Virus record (IMG/VR): IMGVR_UViG_3300025383_000100
Coordinates: 1-24,988 of that record
Source: a virus
Strand: one strand, 5' to 3'
DNA: 24,988 nt
Part shown: positions 15,847-20,483 of the stretch, piece after piece
Layout: each line of letters begins with the position of its first letter
Numbering within the stretch: the stretch's first letter is position 1
The notes under the pieces: generated by a model
What the model was told of the DNA's origin: nothing
The model's input: only the letters and a program-made list of their open reading frames with translations
Databases searched by the model: none
Program-made: the position numbers and the translations under genes

Positions 15847-16143
15847 TCAACCGCTTTTCGATATAACAACAACGCCTCGAAAGATGTTGTTGTTCGCACT
15901 CATTTTACTTTGTTGCGGTTCGTACTCACCCCTAGCGATAGCGGCGGCATTGGCGCAACTCTTACAAACTACTGGCTCAAAGAATGAAACCGAATTGCCG
16001 TTTACGCCGACAGAAGTGACCGAACCTTTAGCGTGTTCTCGGCGTTTACAATCAGCCTCAATCTCCTGCGCTATCTGCTCGCGGAGTTGTTTAATAGCTT
16101 CAGGAGCAACTATCTCTATTCGGCGCAGTTCTGATTTGCTCAC
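15847..16143 (-). CDS. Mosaic Cys-containing protein with EQIAQEIE/AAAIARGE module
   Basis: A 98-residue protein from GTG 16143. The N-terminus (KSELRRIEIVAPEAIKQL) is unique, then REQIAQEIEADC matches the centre of paralogues A and B, then VVCKSCANAAAIARGE matches their ends. A further 20 residues (EPQQSKMSANNNIFRGVVVI) follow the normal end of the module, so the C-terminus is extended. It sits between the two paralogues and looks like a recombinant with a different N-terminal domain. Confidence 0.65.
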   Translation of the reverse strand: MSKSELRRIEIVAPEAIKQLREQIAQEIEADCKRREHAKGSVTSVGVNGNSVSFFEPVVCKSCANAAAIARGEYEPQQSKMSANNNIFRGVVVISKSG

Positions 16144-16184
16144 TTCTCCACTCCCTTACTGTAGATTTCTCTAGTTGTGCCCAT
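16140..16184 (-). CDS. Possible 14-residue coupling peptide
   Basis: ATG at 16184 reads MGTTREIYSKGVEK and stops in GTGA at the start of the 98-residue gene. The end GTGGAGAAGTGAGC is a diverged form of the QSEVEK cassette (here GVEK-stop). GGAGAG stands upstream of the ATG. So short a frame is weak evidence alone; the cassette resemblance is the support. Confidence 0.3.
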   Translation of the reverse strand: MGTTREIYSKGVEK

Positions 16185-16293
16185 CTAATAGCCACTCTCC
16201 AATTTTCCAAATTATCCAAGTAAATACCGCTCCTCCAGACCAACAGGCGACGGTGAACTTAATCGCCCACCACCAATCATTAAGACTTGGCAT
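16171..16293 (-). CDS. Single-span membrane micro-protein (40 residues, Trp-rich)
   Basis: ATG at 16293 lies inside the end of the upstream gene and gives MPSLNDWWWAIKFTVACWSG, then GAVFTWIIWKIGEWLLDGHN. A hydrophobic stretch of about 20 residues (roughly 10-30) could cross the membrane once, with Trp belts at both ends. AGGGGGC precedes the ATG. It is one of several membrane micro-proteins in this train. Holin-like or membrane-modifying roles are possible for its class but are not shown by the sequence. Confidence 0.6.
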   Translation of the reverse strand: MPSLNDWWWAIKFTVACWSGGAVFTWIIWKIGEWLLDGHN

Positions 16294-16528
16294 CTTGCCC
16301 CCTAGCGATAGCGGCATCCTCTAAGTGGGAACATTCGCCCGTATTGCACTTATTTTTATTGGCAAAAGCCATTTTTATTTCGTGGCAGTTCTCAATCTCC
16401 TGCGCTATCTGCTCGCCAATCTCATACCGAAACTCACAATAGCAATAATGCGCCGTTGGTTTATCGGGGAAGTAATAAGTGCTTTCAGTTCCACAACCCG
16501 CACAGGGCAAATCTTTTAGGTAACTCAC
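16280..16528 (-). CDS. Cys-rich protein, paralogue B of the MSYLKDLPC family
   Basis: An 82-residue protein from GTG 16528. Its first 46 residues match the gene at 15515 at 40 positions, including CAGCGT and AHYCYC. After EIGEQIAQEIE it diverges (NCHEIKMAFANKNKCNTGEC, with two more cysteines) and ends in EDAAIARGQDAKS, the shared module. The DNA match includes the GTG cassette, so a segment containing the end of the previous gene and this gene was duplicated about 760 bases apart. The function is unknown; a zinc-binding role is likely. Confidence 0.75.
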   Translation of the reverse strand: MSYLKDLPCAGCGTESTYYFPDKPTAHYCYCEFRYEIGEQIAQEIENCHEIKMAFANKNKCNTGECSHLEDAAIARGQDAKS

Positions 16529-16547
16529 TTCTCCACCTCACTTTGTT
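16523..16547 (-). repeat. QSEVEK/GTG stop-start cassette, copy 2
   Basis: Same 25 bases as at 15764-15788 except for one G-to-A change on the plus strand (cctca in place of cctcg). It ends the Trp-repeat protein in QSEVEK-stop and starts paralogue B at GTG 16528. Confidence 0.85.
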
Positions 16548-16950
16548 GTAGTCGCTGCCAATCCTCTGCAAATAGTGAGAACTGGCATGATGTCCAAGGT
16601 TGAGTCAGTATCTCGAATTGTTTAGTTGTGATTTTGTCGCGTACAAGAACAGCGAGGTTCGCGTCCCGAGCGGAGTTCCAAGCGTTGTTCCAAGCGGTGT
16701 CCCAAGCGTTGTACCAATCGTTGTACCAATCGTTGTGCCAATCGTTGTACCAATCGTTGTACCAATCGTTGTACCAATCAGTGTACCAAGCAGCGGCGCG
16801 AGCAGTGCCCCAAGCGGTGTGCTGAGCGGTGCCCAGAGCGTTGTACCAAGCGGCTGATAATTCTTTGCGCTTGTCATCATCAAGCGACTTCCATACTTCT
16901 ATGAATTGCTTTGTAGTCATGTAGGTCCTAGTTGCGGTTTCTTCACTCAC
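16525..16950 (-). CDS. Tryptophan tetrapeptide-repeat protein
   Basis: A 141-residue protein. I set the start at GTG 16950 because the conserved cassette (AGGTGGAGAA-GTG) is there; a longer frame from ATG 16977 would read through the cassette. Residues 11-30 (MTTKQFIEVWKSLDDDKRKE) are helical. Trp then occurs at 55, 59, 63, 67, 71, 75, 79, 83, 87 and 91, in units such as WYND, WHND, WYNA and WDTA, preceded by looser AAW units. Every-fourth-residue Trp would form a stripe along a helix. TTKQF recurs at 108-112. The C-terminus has QPWTSCQFSLFAEDW and QSEVEK. Small actinophage proteins with Ala/Trp tetrad repeats are known as a type; this WYND form I do not recognise. The function is unknown. 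Confidence 0.75.
   Translation of the reverse strand: MSEETATRTYMTTKQFIEVWKSLDDDKRKELSAAWYNALGTAQHTAWGTARAAAWYTDWYNDWYNDWYNDWHNDWYNDWYNAWDTAWNNAWNSARDANLAVLVRDKITTKQFEILTQPWTSCQFSLFAEDWQRLQQSEVEK
16669..16848. repeat. Period-12 tandem repeat (15 units)
   Basis: Fifteen consecutive 12-base units on the plus strand with consensus atcgttgtacca in the centre (16717-16776, five units with one change in one unit) and agcg/agca variants on both sides. The minus strand reads tggtacaacgat, encoding WYND. Because 12 is a multiple of 3, several frames stay open on both strands; only the minus frame encoding Trp joins two non-repeat ends with plausible start and stop. Confidence 0.92.
16896..16931. repeat. 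36-base duplicated start region, copy 1
   Basis: This stretch encodes TYMTTKQFIE of the Trp-repeat protein. The same 36 bases with a single mismatch occur at 17427-17462, in a frame that has lost the rest of the protein. Confidence 0.85.
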
Positions 16951-16969
16951 TTCTCCACCTCGCTTTGTT
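16945..16969 (-). repeat. QSEVEK/GTG stop-start cassette, copy 3
   Basis: Identical to copy 1 at 15764-15788. It ends the 39-residue Cys protein in QSEVEK-stop and starts the Trp-repeat protein at GTG 16950. Confidence 0.85.
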
Positions 16970-17066
16970 GTATCCAATTACTTCCTGCTAATTGTTTAGA
17001 AAATTGTTCATAAGTCAGTAGAGAGAGTGGGTGCTTGCATTTGGATGGTCTGTCGCAACACTTCAC
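16947..17066 (-). CDS. 39-residue Cys-rich micro-protein ending in QSEVEK
   Basis: GTG at 17066 directly follows the upstream TAG. The protein reads VKCCDRPSKCKHPLSLLTYE followed by QFSKQLAGSNWIQQSEVEK. CC, C and H near the start could hold a metal. The final QSEVEK and the GTGA joint belong to the repeated cassette. No family is recognised, but adjacency on both sides and natural composition support it. Confidence 0.55.
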   Translation of the reverse strand: MKCCDRPSKCKHPLSLLTYEQFSKQLAGSNWIQQSEVEK

Positions 17067-17315
17067 CTACATCACCTCGTCTAATCGTTGGGCTATGTCT
17101 AGGTAGGTAGGGCAGGGGAAATCAACGCGACAACAATTACATTGATGACTTTCGTATTGGTCGCTTGATTCATAAGGATAAGAACCTGTCGGCAACATTT
17201 CTCCCTCATGCCTCACCAACACATCTCGGTTGGCTAGGCGTAAAGCATTAATCAATTTGTCGCTTGATTCTTGTTCATCAATCCACGCCAAGTATTCCTC
17301 GGTTGTGTGTTTCAT
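17067..17315 (-). CDS. Cys-rich protein of the CxxC...FPCP family
   Basis: An 82-residue protein: helical residues 1-40 (EEYLAWIDEQESSDKLINAL), then HQCNCCRVDFPCPTYLDIAQ. The loop between the Cys pair and the PCP motif is shorter than in its relatives at 15303 and 17696, but order and the trailing helix are the same. The ATG shares ATGA with the stop of the membrane micro-protein upstream. Probable zinc binding, unknown function. Confidence 0.72.
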   Translation of the reverse strand: MKHTTEEYLAWIDEQESSDKLINALRLANRDVLVRHEGEMLPTGSYPYESSDQYESHQCNCCRVDFPCPTYLDIAQRLDEVM

Positions 17316-17416
17316 TTGGAATCTCTATTCCATAAATATCTGCCAATTTGAACCCCTACACATATTCCAAACAAATTCATACCGATTATCGCCAGAGTTA
17401 CGGCTGTCTCTAACAT
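17312..17416 (-). CDS. Single-span membrane micro-protein (34 residues)
   Basis: ATG at 17416 follows an excellent ribosome site (GGGAGAGAAGG). The protein reads MLETAVTLAIIGMNLFGICV, then GVQIGRYLWNRDSK: a membrane span at about 4-24 with a basic C-terminal end, which suggests the C-terminus stays in the cytoplasm. Its TGA overlaps the next ATG (ATGA). Too small to assign; membrane location is the only supported statement. Confidence 0.65.
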   Translation of the reverse strand: MLETAVTLAIIGMNLFGICVGVQIGRYLWNRDSK

Positions 17417-17487
17417 CCTTCTCTCCCTTCTATGAATTGCTTTGTAGTCATGTAGGTCTTAGCATCTGCGTGTTTAGGATTAGTCAT
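17410..17487 (-). CDS. 25-residue truncated copy of the Trp-repeat protein start
   Basis: ATG at 17487 overlaps the upstream TGA. The frame reads MTNPKHADAKTYMTTKQFIE and then GREGC-stop. TYMTTKQFIE is identical to residues 9-18 of the Trp-repeat protein and the DNA matches over 36 bases with one mismatch. After the match the sequence turns into the ribosome site of the next gene. It therefore looks like a decayed duplicate retained as a translated leader. It could equally be read as a pseudogene fragment. Confidence 0.5.
   Translation of the reverse strand: MTNPKHADAKTYMTTKQFIEGREGC
17427..17462. repeat. 36-base duplicated start region, copy 2
   Basis: Matches 16896-16931 with one change (ctag to ttag near the end). 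It lies in the truncated 25-residue frame. Confidence 0.85.
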
Positions 17488-17699
17488 TTGATTAACCAAC
17501 TTCCTAATTCGGTGAGTGCGCCACCTAAAACCATGTAAAGAATTACGCTACCCCACGAAAAGCAATTATGTTCAGCGACTTCTTTTACTGGCAATTCTGT
17601 TGCGAAAGATTTGCGGTGATAAGTGCAAAGTGCATCTCCACTTTTCATAAGTTCAATGTCATAGTTAAAGCATCCAAAAATTGAACAATGTACGCTCAT
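17484..17699 (-). CDS. Small protein with Cys/His knuckle and C-terminal membrane span
   Basis: A 71-residue protein. Cys5, Cys10, Cys25 and His28 (VHCSIFGCFNYD ... LCTYHRKS) could form a zinc knuckle. Residues about 45-70 (CFSWGSVILYMVLGGALTEL then GSWLIK) form one membrane span with a short basic tail. The ATG overlaps the TGA of the upstream gene. The combination suggests a membrane-anchored cytoplasmic metal-binding head. No family recognised. Confidence 0.65.
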   Translation of the reverse strand: MSVHCSIFGCFNYDIELMKSGDALCTYHRKSFATELPVKEVAEHNCFSWGSVILYMVLGGALTELGSWLIK

Positions 17700-17959
17700 T
17701 CCGTTACCCCCATAATCGCTTTGGCTTGTGCTACTGATTCAGGGCAGGGATAAGACGCTCTGTATTCTGAATACTCGCAAATCTCACACAAATCACCCGC
17801 ATATGTTTCAAGTCGCTTATGCCTCTCAAAGAACGCTTTGTGGGCGAGCCATGAGTTGTGTTGGTCGTGGATGTCTTTGATGTCATCACCATCACGCCAA
17901 TAATTTATTTGCCACTCAATCCGTTCCTGCGCCTCTTGGACAATCTCTAGGTCGGTCAT
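17696..17959 (-). CDS. Cys-rich protein of the CxxC...YPCP family
   Basis: An 87-residue protein: a long charged helix with Trp and His residues (residues 5-55), then AGDLCEICEYSEYRASYPCP and a short helix (ESVAQAKAIMG). It shares the C-terminal pattern of the genes at 15303 and 17067. Its ATG overlaps the end of a 13-residue frame and its own stop overlaps the next ATG, so it is part of the coupled chain. Confidence 0.72.
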   Translation of the reverse strand: MTDLEIVQEAQERIEWQINYWRDGDDIKDIHDQHNSWLAHKAFFERHKRLETYAGDLCEICEYSEYRASYPCPESVAQAKAIMGVTE

Positions 17960-17997
17960 TTATCTAGCCCATCTAATTCCCATGTATAAAGTTTCAT
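17956..17997 (-). CDS. Possible 13-residue coupling peptide
   Basis: ATG at 17997 overlaps the TAA of the upstream gene (TAATG) and the TGA at its end overlaps the next ATG (ATGA). It reads MKLYTWELDGLDK. It bridges exactly what would otherwise be a 37-base gap in a chain of overlapping genes. Real translation is plausible but unproved. Confidence 0.35.
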   Translation of the reverse strand: MKLYTWELDGLDK

Positions 17998-18296
17998 TAT
18001 CGCCCCGTAACTGCAAAGACATAGTTTTCATAATCCTCGCGGTGCTGGTCGAGATCGTAGCTATTCAGCTCTAGCGCGGCTTCAGCTTCGCAATGGCAAC
18101 ATGGAGTCACTAGGTACTCCCCATCTACATTCCAAAGCATTTCAGGGATAGTCCAGAGATCAGAGTTTGAGCAGTTATTACACTCAAAAGTATCTGTTTC
18201 GTCTAGGTCATGTCTTGCGAGAAATACTGCGACTAGTACCGGCGTTGCTTTGCTGATCTTGCAGTCTGAGCAACTGAGGTCGCTGGCGGTTTTCAT
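17997..18296 (-). CDS. Zinc-ribbon-type protein (99 residues)
   Basis: Starts ATG 18296, reading MKTASDLSCSDCKISKATPV. Cysteines fall in three groups: CSDC at 9-12, CNNC at 39-42 and CCHC at 66-69, so one or two zinc sites are possible. The end is acidic and aromatic (DLDQHREDYENYVFAVTGR). A longer open frame to 18551 exists, but its extra 85 residues cover two other coupled genes in different frames, so I reject it. The ATG overlaps the upstream stop by four bases. Confidence 0.7.
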   Translation of the reverse strand: MKTASDLSCSDCKISKATPVLVAVFLARHDLDETDTFECNNCSNSDLWTIPEMLWNVDGEYLVTPCCHCEAEAALELNSYDLDQHREDYENYVFAVTGR

Positions 18297-18409
18297 AATG
18301 CGCGACCCCCACCGATACGACCTGAGAAATACATCAAGCCAAAGAAAAATGCTGACCAGAAGATGACTCGAACGATTGTGCGAGTTCTGTAATAAGCGCG
18401 TGACTTCAT
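18293..18409 (-). CDS. Single-span membrane micro-protein (38 residues)
   Basis: ATG 18409 gives MKSRAYYRTRTIVRVIFWSA, then FFFGLMYFSGRIGGGRAL. A basic N-terminus followed by a span at about 12-28 indicates an inner-membrane protein with the N-terminus inside. Both ends overlap neighbours through ATGA. No function can be assigned. Confidence 0.62.
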   Translation of the reverse strand: MKSRAYYRTRTIVRVIFWSAFFFGLMYFSGRIGGGRAL

Positions 18410-18564
18410 TCTGTTTCCGCCTTTTCTGTGCGAAGGAGTGGGATAGGTGCGCTCCAAGTTCTTGCGCCGAGTGGTCGGATAGATAGTCGGGTGATTCCGT
18501 TATCAAAGCTAGTGACAAGGTACTCATCACCGTTCTCATCGCGGAATACATGGGTAGTAATCAT
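18406..18564 (-). CDS. Small beta-rich protein (52 residues), unknown
   Basis: ATG 18564 follows GAAGG and overlaps the upstream TAA (TAATG). It reads MITTHVFRDENGDEYLVTSF, then DNGITRLSIRPLGARTWSAP and a charged end. Alternating strands and a conserved-looking turn (ENGDEY) suggest a small beta sheet. No domain recognised. Its TGA overlaps the membrane micro-protein start. Confidence 0.6.
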   Translation of the reverse strand: MITTHVFRDENGDEYLVTSFDNGITRLSIRPLGARTWSAPIPLLRTEKAETE

Positions 18565-18704
18565 TAGTTGCCTTCTTTCATTAGTTCGACTTCGATTTTA
18601 AGGGAACACCATTCACACTCGTAAACTGGCGTTGATTCTTCTACTAGATGGATGAGTAGGCGATTAACAAATCCCCCTTTAGTACCGCAGAACACGCATT
18701 GCAT
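18564..18704 (-). CDS. Zinc-ribbon micro-protein (46 residues)
   Basis: ATG 18704 gives MQCVFCGTKGGFVNRLLIHL then VEESTPVYECEWCSLKIEVE and a charged end. Two CxxC pairs (CVFC, CEWC) form a classical ribbon. A longer frame from 18785 would cover the coupled membrane micro-gene upstream, so the internal ATG at the TAATG joint is preferred. Confidence 0.68.
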   Translation of the reverse strand: MQCVFCGTKGGFVNRLLIHLVEESTPVYECEWCSLKIEVELMKEGN

Positions 18705-18778
18705 TAGTGTCGCTCGATCCAGAGTCCGGTAATTGCTAGGACTCCAATTGTTCCGCAGACCAACATAAGAACGATCAC
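18704..18778 (-). CDS. Very short membrane peptide (24 residues)
   Basis: GTG 18778 overlaps the preceding TGA as GTGA and the frame reads VIVLMLVCGTIGVLAITGLW then IERH, stopping in TAATG at the next gene. Nearly the whole peptide is one membrane span with a basic end. There is no separate ribosome site, so it would depend on re-initiation. Existence is moderately supported by the tight joints and the composition. Confidence 0.45.
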   Translation of the reverse strand: MIVLMLVCGTIGVLAITGLWIERH

Positions 18779-19059
18779 ATCGCACCGCCGTAGTTAGTAG
18801 TCAAAACATAGGTGTCGTCTGCGGTGTCAAAGTAAACGCGTGAGTCGATGTTCTGCGCTTCAAGAAATGCTTTAGCAAAGAGAACATCTGAGAAGCGTAC
18901 CAACCAGTAAGCGCGTTGAAAGGAGTAATCAATCGGTGCCTGATTATCAAAGTCCAAATCCTCAAAGCGACCCTCTTGGAGTTTCCATTCGCTCTGGTAT
19001 TCGCTCCAGTTGGCAGAATTGACTGTGAGTTGATCAAAGTCTTTAGATGTGAGTTTCAT
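18775..19059 (-). CDS. Unknown acidic protein (94 residues)
   Basis: Reads MKLTSKDFDQLTVNSANWSE and onward, with a predicted helix at AYWLVRFSDVLFAKAFLEAQ (about 50-69) and a beta end (RVYFDTADDTYVLTTNYGGA). It has no Cys and no membrane span, unlike most neighbours. The ATG directly follows the stop of the 47-residue gene. The helix and final strands could form a small alpha/beta fold, but I recognise no family. Confidence 0.68.
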   Translation of the reverse strand: MKLTSKDFDQLTVNSANWSEYQSEWKLQEGRFEDLDFDNQAPIDYSFQRAYWLVRFSDVLFAKAFLEAQNIDSRVYFDTADDTYVLTTNYGGAM

Positions 19060-19203
19060 TTATGCACCAAACCCATCTGCAAAAAACTTAGCGGTGACTG
19101 CGTGGGCTTCCATGTCATCGTAACCAGCTGTGATTGCCCGAGCGTAAACTTCAACATACTTGTCAATCATGTTGCTGATAAGAGTTTCGGTAGCTGTTTT
19201 CAT
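19060..19203 (-). CDS. Small helical protein (47 residues), first gene of the mini-gene train
   Basis: ATG 19203 follows GGAAGG at proper spacing. It reads MKTATETLISNMIDKYVEVY, then ARAITAGYDDMEAHAVTAKF and FADGFGA, helical throughout. An in-frame ATG six codons earlier is possible, but it lies upstream of the ribosome site. It is the first gene behind the duplicated promoter-leader element and ends immediately before the next ATG. Function unknown. Confidence 0.65.
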   Translation of the reverse strand: MKTATETLISNMIDKYVEVYARAITAGYDDMEAHAVTAKFFADGFGA

Positions 19204-19208
19204 TTTCT

Positions 19209-19280
19209 TGCCTTCCGTCATTGGGGCTGTGTTGCCCTGTTAAGGAATAGATTACGGCATAGATTACAGAATGGGAAGCC
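19209..19280 (-). promoter_or_regulatory. Duplicated promoter-leader element, copy A
   Basis: On the minus strand this holds GCTTCCCA, four unmatched bases, then GTAATCTATGCCGTAA, and about 33 bases later ACGGAAGGCA, the ribosome site. The same order and nearly the same spacing occur upstream of the replication operon at 24361-24433. The 28-base core matches at 24 positions. GTAATCTATGCC is followed at once by GTAATCTATTCC, a 12-base direct repeat that could be an operator or include the -10 region. Which part is promoter is not resolved. Confidence 0.65.
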
Positions 19281-19292
19281 CTAGAGCCAAAA

Positions 19293-19670
19293 TTAGATAA
19301 AAATTTCGTAACATTTGACATCTGCGCCGGGGGTGTCGGAATAGACTTTTCTAGCCTTAATGTCTACTACTTGTGAATCGTCTTGGTAGCAGATACCTGT
19401 GAGTGAGTCTAATAATCCGCGCAAATACTTGTCCAAATCTGGAGCAACTGTGGGGCGATCTCGCTTTACTGTTTTAGGTCGGCGAACCCTAAAGGTGACC
19501 TCAATGCCTATCGCGCTATCTACGGGCTTGGCTCCGGCAAATCGGGCGGCTAGGGCGATAGTTGAACGCCAGACGGCTAGGGCTGACCCCTGAGAATGTA
19601 AAACATGACCATTGATTACCTTCATGCTCCCCTGCGGTACAGGTGTTCCATCGCAGGAAAACTCAATCAT
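19293..19670 (-). CDS. RusA-type Holliday junction resolvase
   Basis: A 125-residue protein of normal RusA length. It begins with the family signature TPVPQGSMKV, and the catalytic region reads PDLDKYLRGLLDSLTGICYQ followed by DDSQVVDIKARKV, with the acidic residues that bind the metal (PDLDK, LLDSLTG, DDSQV). It cuts branched DNA during late replication and before packaging. It is the last gene of the replication operon, 4 bases after the preceding stop, and is followed by the second promoter element. Confidence 0.92.
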   Translation of the reverse strand: MIEFSCDGTPVPQGSMKVINGHVLHSQGSALAVWRSTIALAARFAGAKPVDSAIGIEVTFRVRRPKTVKRDRPTVAPDLDKYLRGLLDSLTGICYQDDSQVVDIKARKVYSDTPGADVKCYEIFI

Positions 19671-19674
19671 GAGC

Positions 19675-19854
19675 CTAGTTTGACAGAATAGCTACTGGGT
19701 CAATTACAACCTTGTGAGAATCTACTGAGCCATCAGTCAAATAGAGATCGTAGGCTCCAGCGTAATCAGGGCCATCAATGACCTTGACGATGCCTGTAAA
19801 ACCTCCAACTGCGACTTTATCTCCGCATTGAATCTGATTTGGTGTTACCAGCAT
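19675..19854 (-). CDS. Small beta-barrel-like protein (59 residues)
   Basis: ATG 19854 has GGGGAAG upstream. It reads MLVTPNQIQCGDKVAVGGFT, then GIVKVIDGPDYAGAYDLYLT and DGSVDSHKVVIDPVAILSN. The rhythm of short strands and turns (GDKVAVGGFTG, VKVI, DLYLTDGS) resembles SH3/KOW-like barrels. It lies just before RusA, in the DNA-metabolism operon. No specific role is assignable. Confidence 0.68.
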   Translation of the reverse strand: MLVTPNQIQCGDKVAVGGFTGIVKVIDGPDYAGAYDLYLTDGSVDSHKVVIDPVAILSN

Positions 19855-20012
19855 GACTTCCCCTCTCGTAATGCTTACGATAATGGTAACAGATTACTTA
19901 TGCGCTTGCGCCTCTTTAAGCCTCTCTCTTTGGCGTTTGCTTAGGATTTCACCTAGAGTCAATTAAAGAGGCTGAGATTGAATCCTCGGGCGTTTTAGGG
20001 CTATCTCAGAGC
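19855..20012. other. 158-base intergenic region with inverted repeat and possible 22-residue frame
   Basis: A perfect 10-base inverted repeat (gcctctttaa at 19910-19919, ttaaagaggc at 19963-19972) flanks a 43-base spacer. Near 19870-19898 there are GTAATC-like and TTACGATAA-like words resembling the duplicated promoter element, so a promoter for the beta-barrel and RusA genes may lie here. A minus-strand frame from TTG 19962 to 19894 reads MTLGEILSKRQRERLKEAQA-HK, charged and helical, but without a good ribosome site. I do not annotate it as a gene. Confidence 0.4.
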
Positions 20013-20483
20013 CTATTCATCCTCAATAATAAACCCGATCTTTGCATTTTCAGGCCGTAATTCATCCTCAGCAAACACATCGACTCCACCTCTTGCCGCA
20101 TATTGCCCCGTGCCGATCTCTGACTCCCACTCTAATCCGCCCAACTTGTAAGGTTTACCCTTGTCTAACTGGATTTTGGCTTTGAGGTCAGCCGATACGA
20201 CCTTGCGCCATTCGTGATCTACTACGGTGTTTGGAGCCTCAATAGCTCCCATATCAAATTTAGGAATGTTTCTAGCGTTACGGTGCATGAGGTTTATATC
20301 GCTCGGCATGATTGAGTCTTTAGAGTTTTTATAATGTGTGCAGGCGTACTCAAGTGCCATGTCATAGGGCATATGCGGATTGAGAACTTTATCCCACGCC
20401 ATAATCTTTGAGTCCTCGGGGACAACTCGTGCATCTATGGAGTTGATAAAGACTAGGAGTTTTGCGACTTCATTAGTTTGCAT
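20013..20483 (-). CDS. Replication-associated protein, possible helicase loader or initiator partner
   Basis: The start at ATG 20483 is set by AAGGAG seven bases upstream; a longer frame to 20534 lies inside the initiator gene. The 156-residue protein begins MQTNEVAKLLVFINSIDARV. Residues 20-70 (IMAWDKVLNPHMPYDMALEY, HYKNSKDSIMPSDINLMHRN) follow the pattern of small actinophage proteins encoded directly after the replication initiator. Position suggests a partner for the initiator or helicase. The C-terminus is acidic (GFIIEDE). The exact role is inference. Confidence 0.65.
   Translation of the reverse strand: MQTNEVAKLLVFINSIDARVVPEDSKIMAWDKVLNPHMPYDMALEYACTHYKNSKDSIMPSDINLMHRNARNIPKFDMGAIEAPNTVVDHEWRKVVSADLKAKIQLDKGKPYKLGGLEWESEIGTGQYAARGGVDVFAEDELRPENAKIGFIIEDE

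Noticed and set aside
16669-16848. Possible CRISPR array
   Set aside because: Units are 12 bases in direct tandem without spacers, and they are inside a coding frame.
16600-16883. Long open frames on the plus strand and in another minus frame across the Trp repeat (Val-Pro or Gly-Thr-Thr repeats)
   Set aside because: They stay open only because the unit length is a multiple of three; they have no coupled start or sensible non-repeat ends, while the minus Trp frame has both.
18297-18551. Upstream extension of the 99-residue zinc protein to 184 residues
   Set aside because: The extension overlaps two complete coupled genes (18293-18409 and 18406-18564) in other frames, and an ATGA joint marks the start at 18296.
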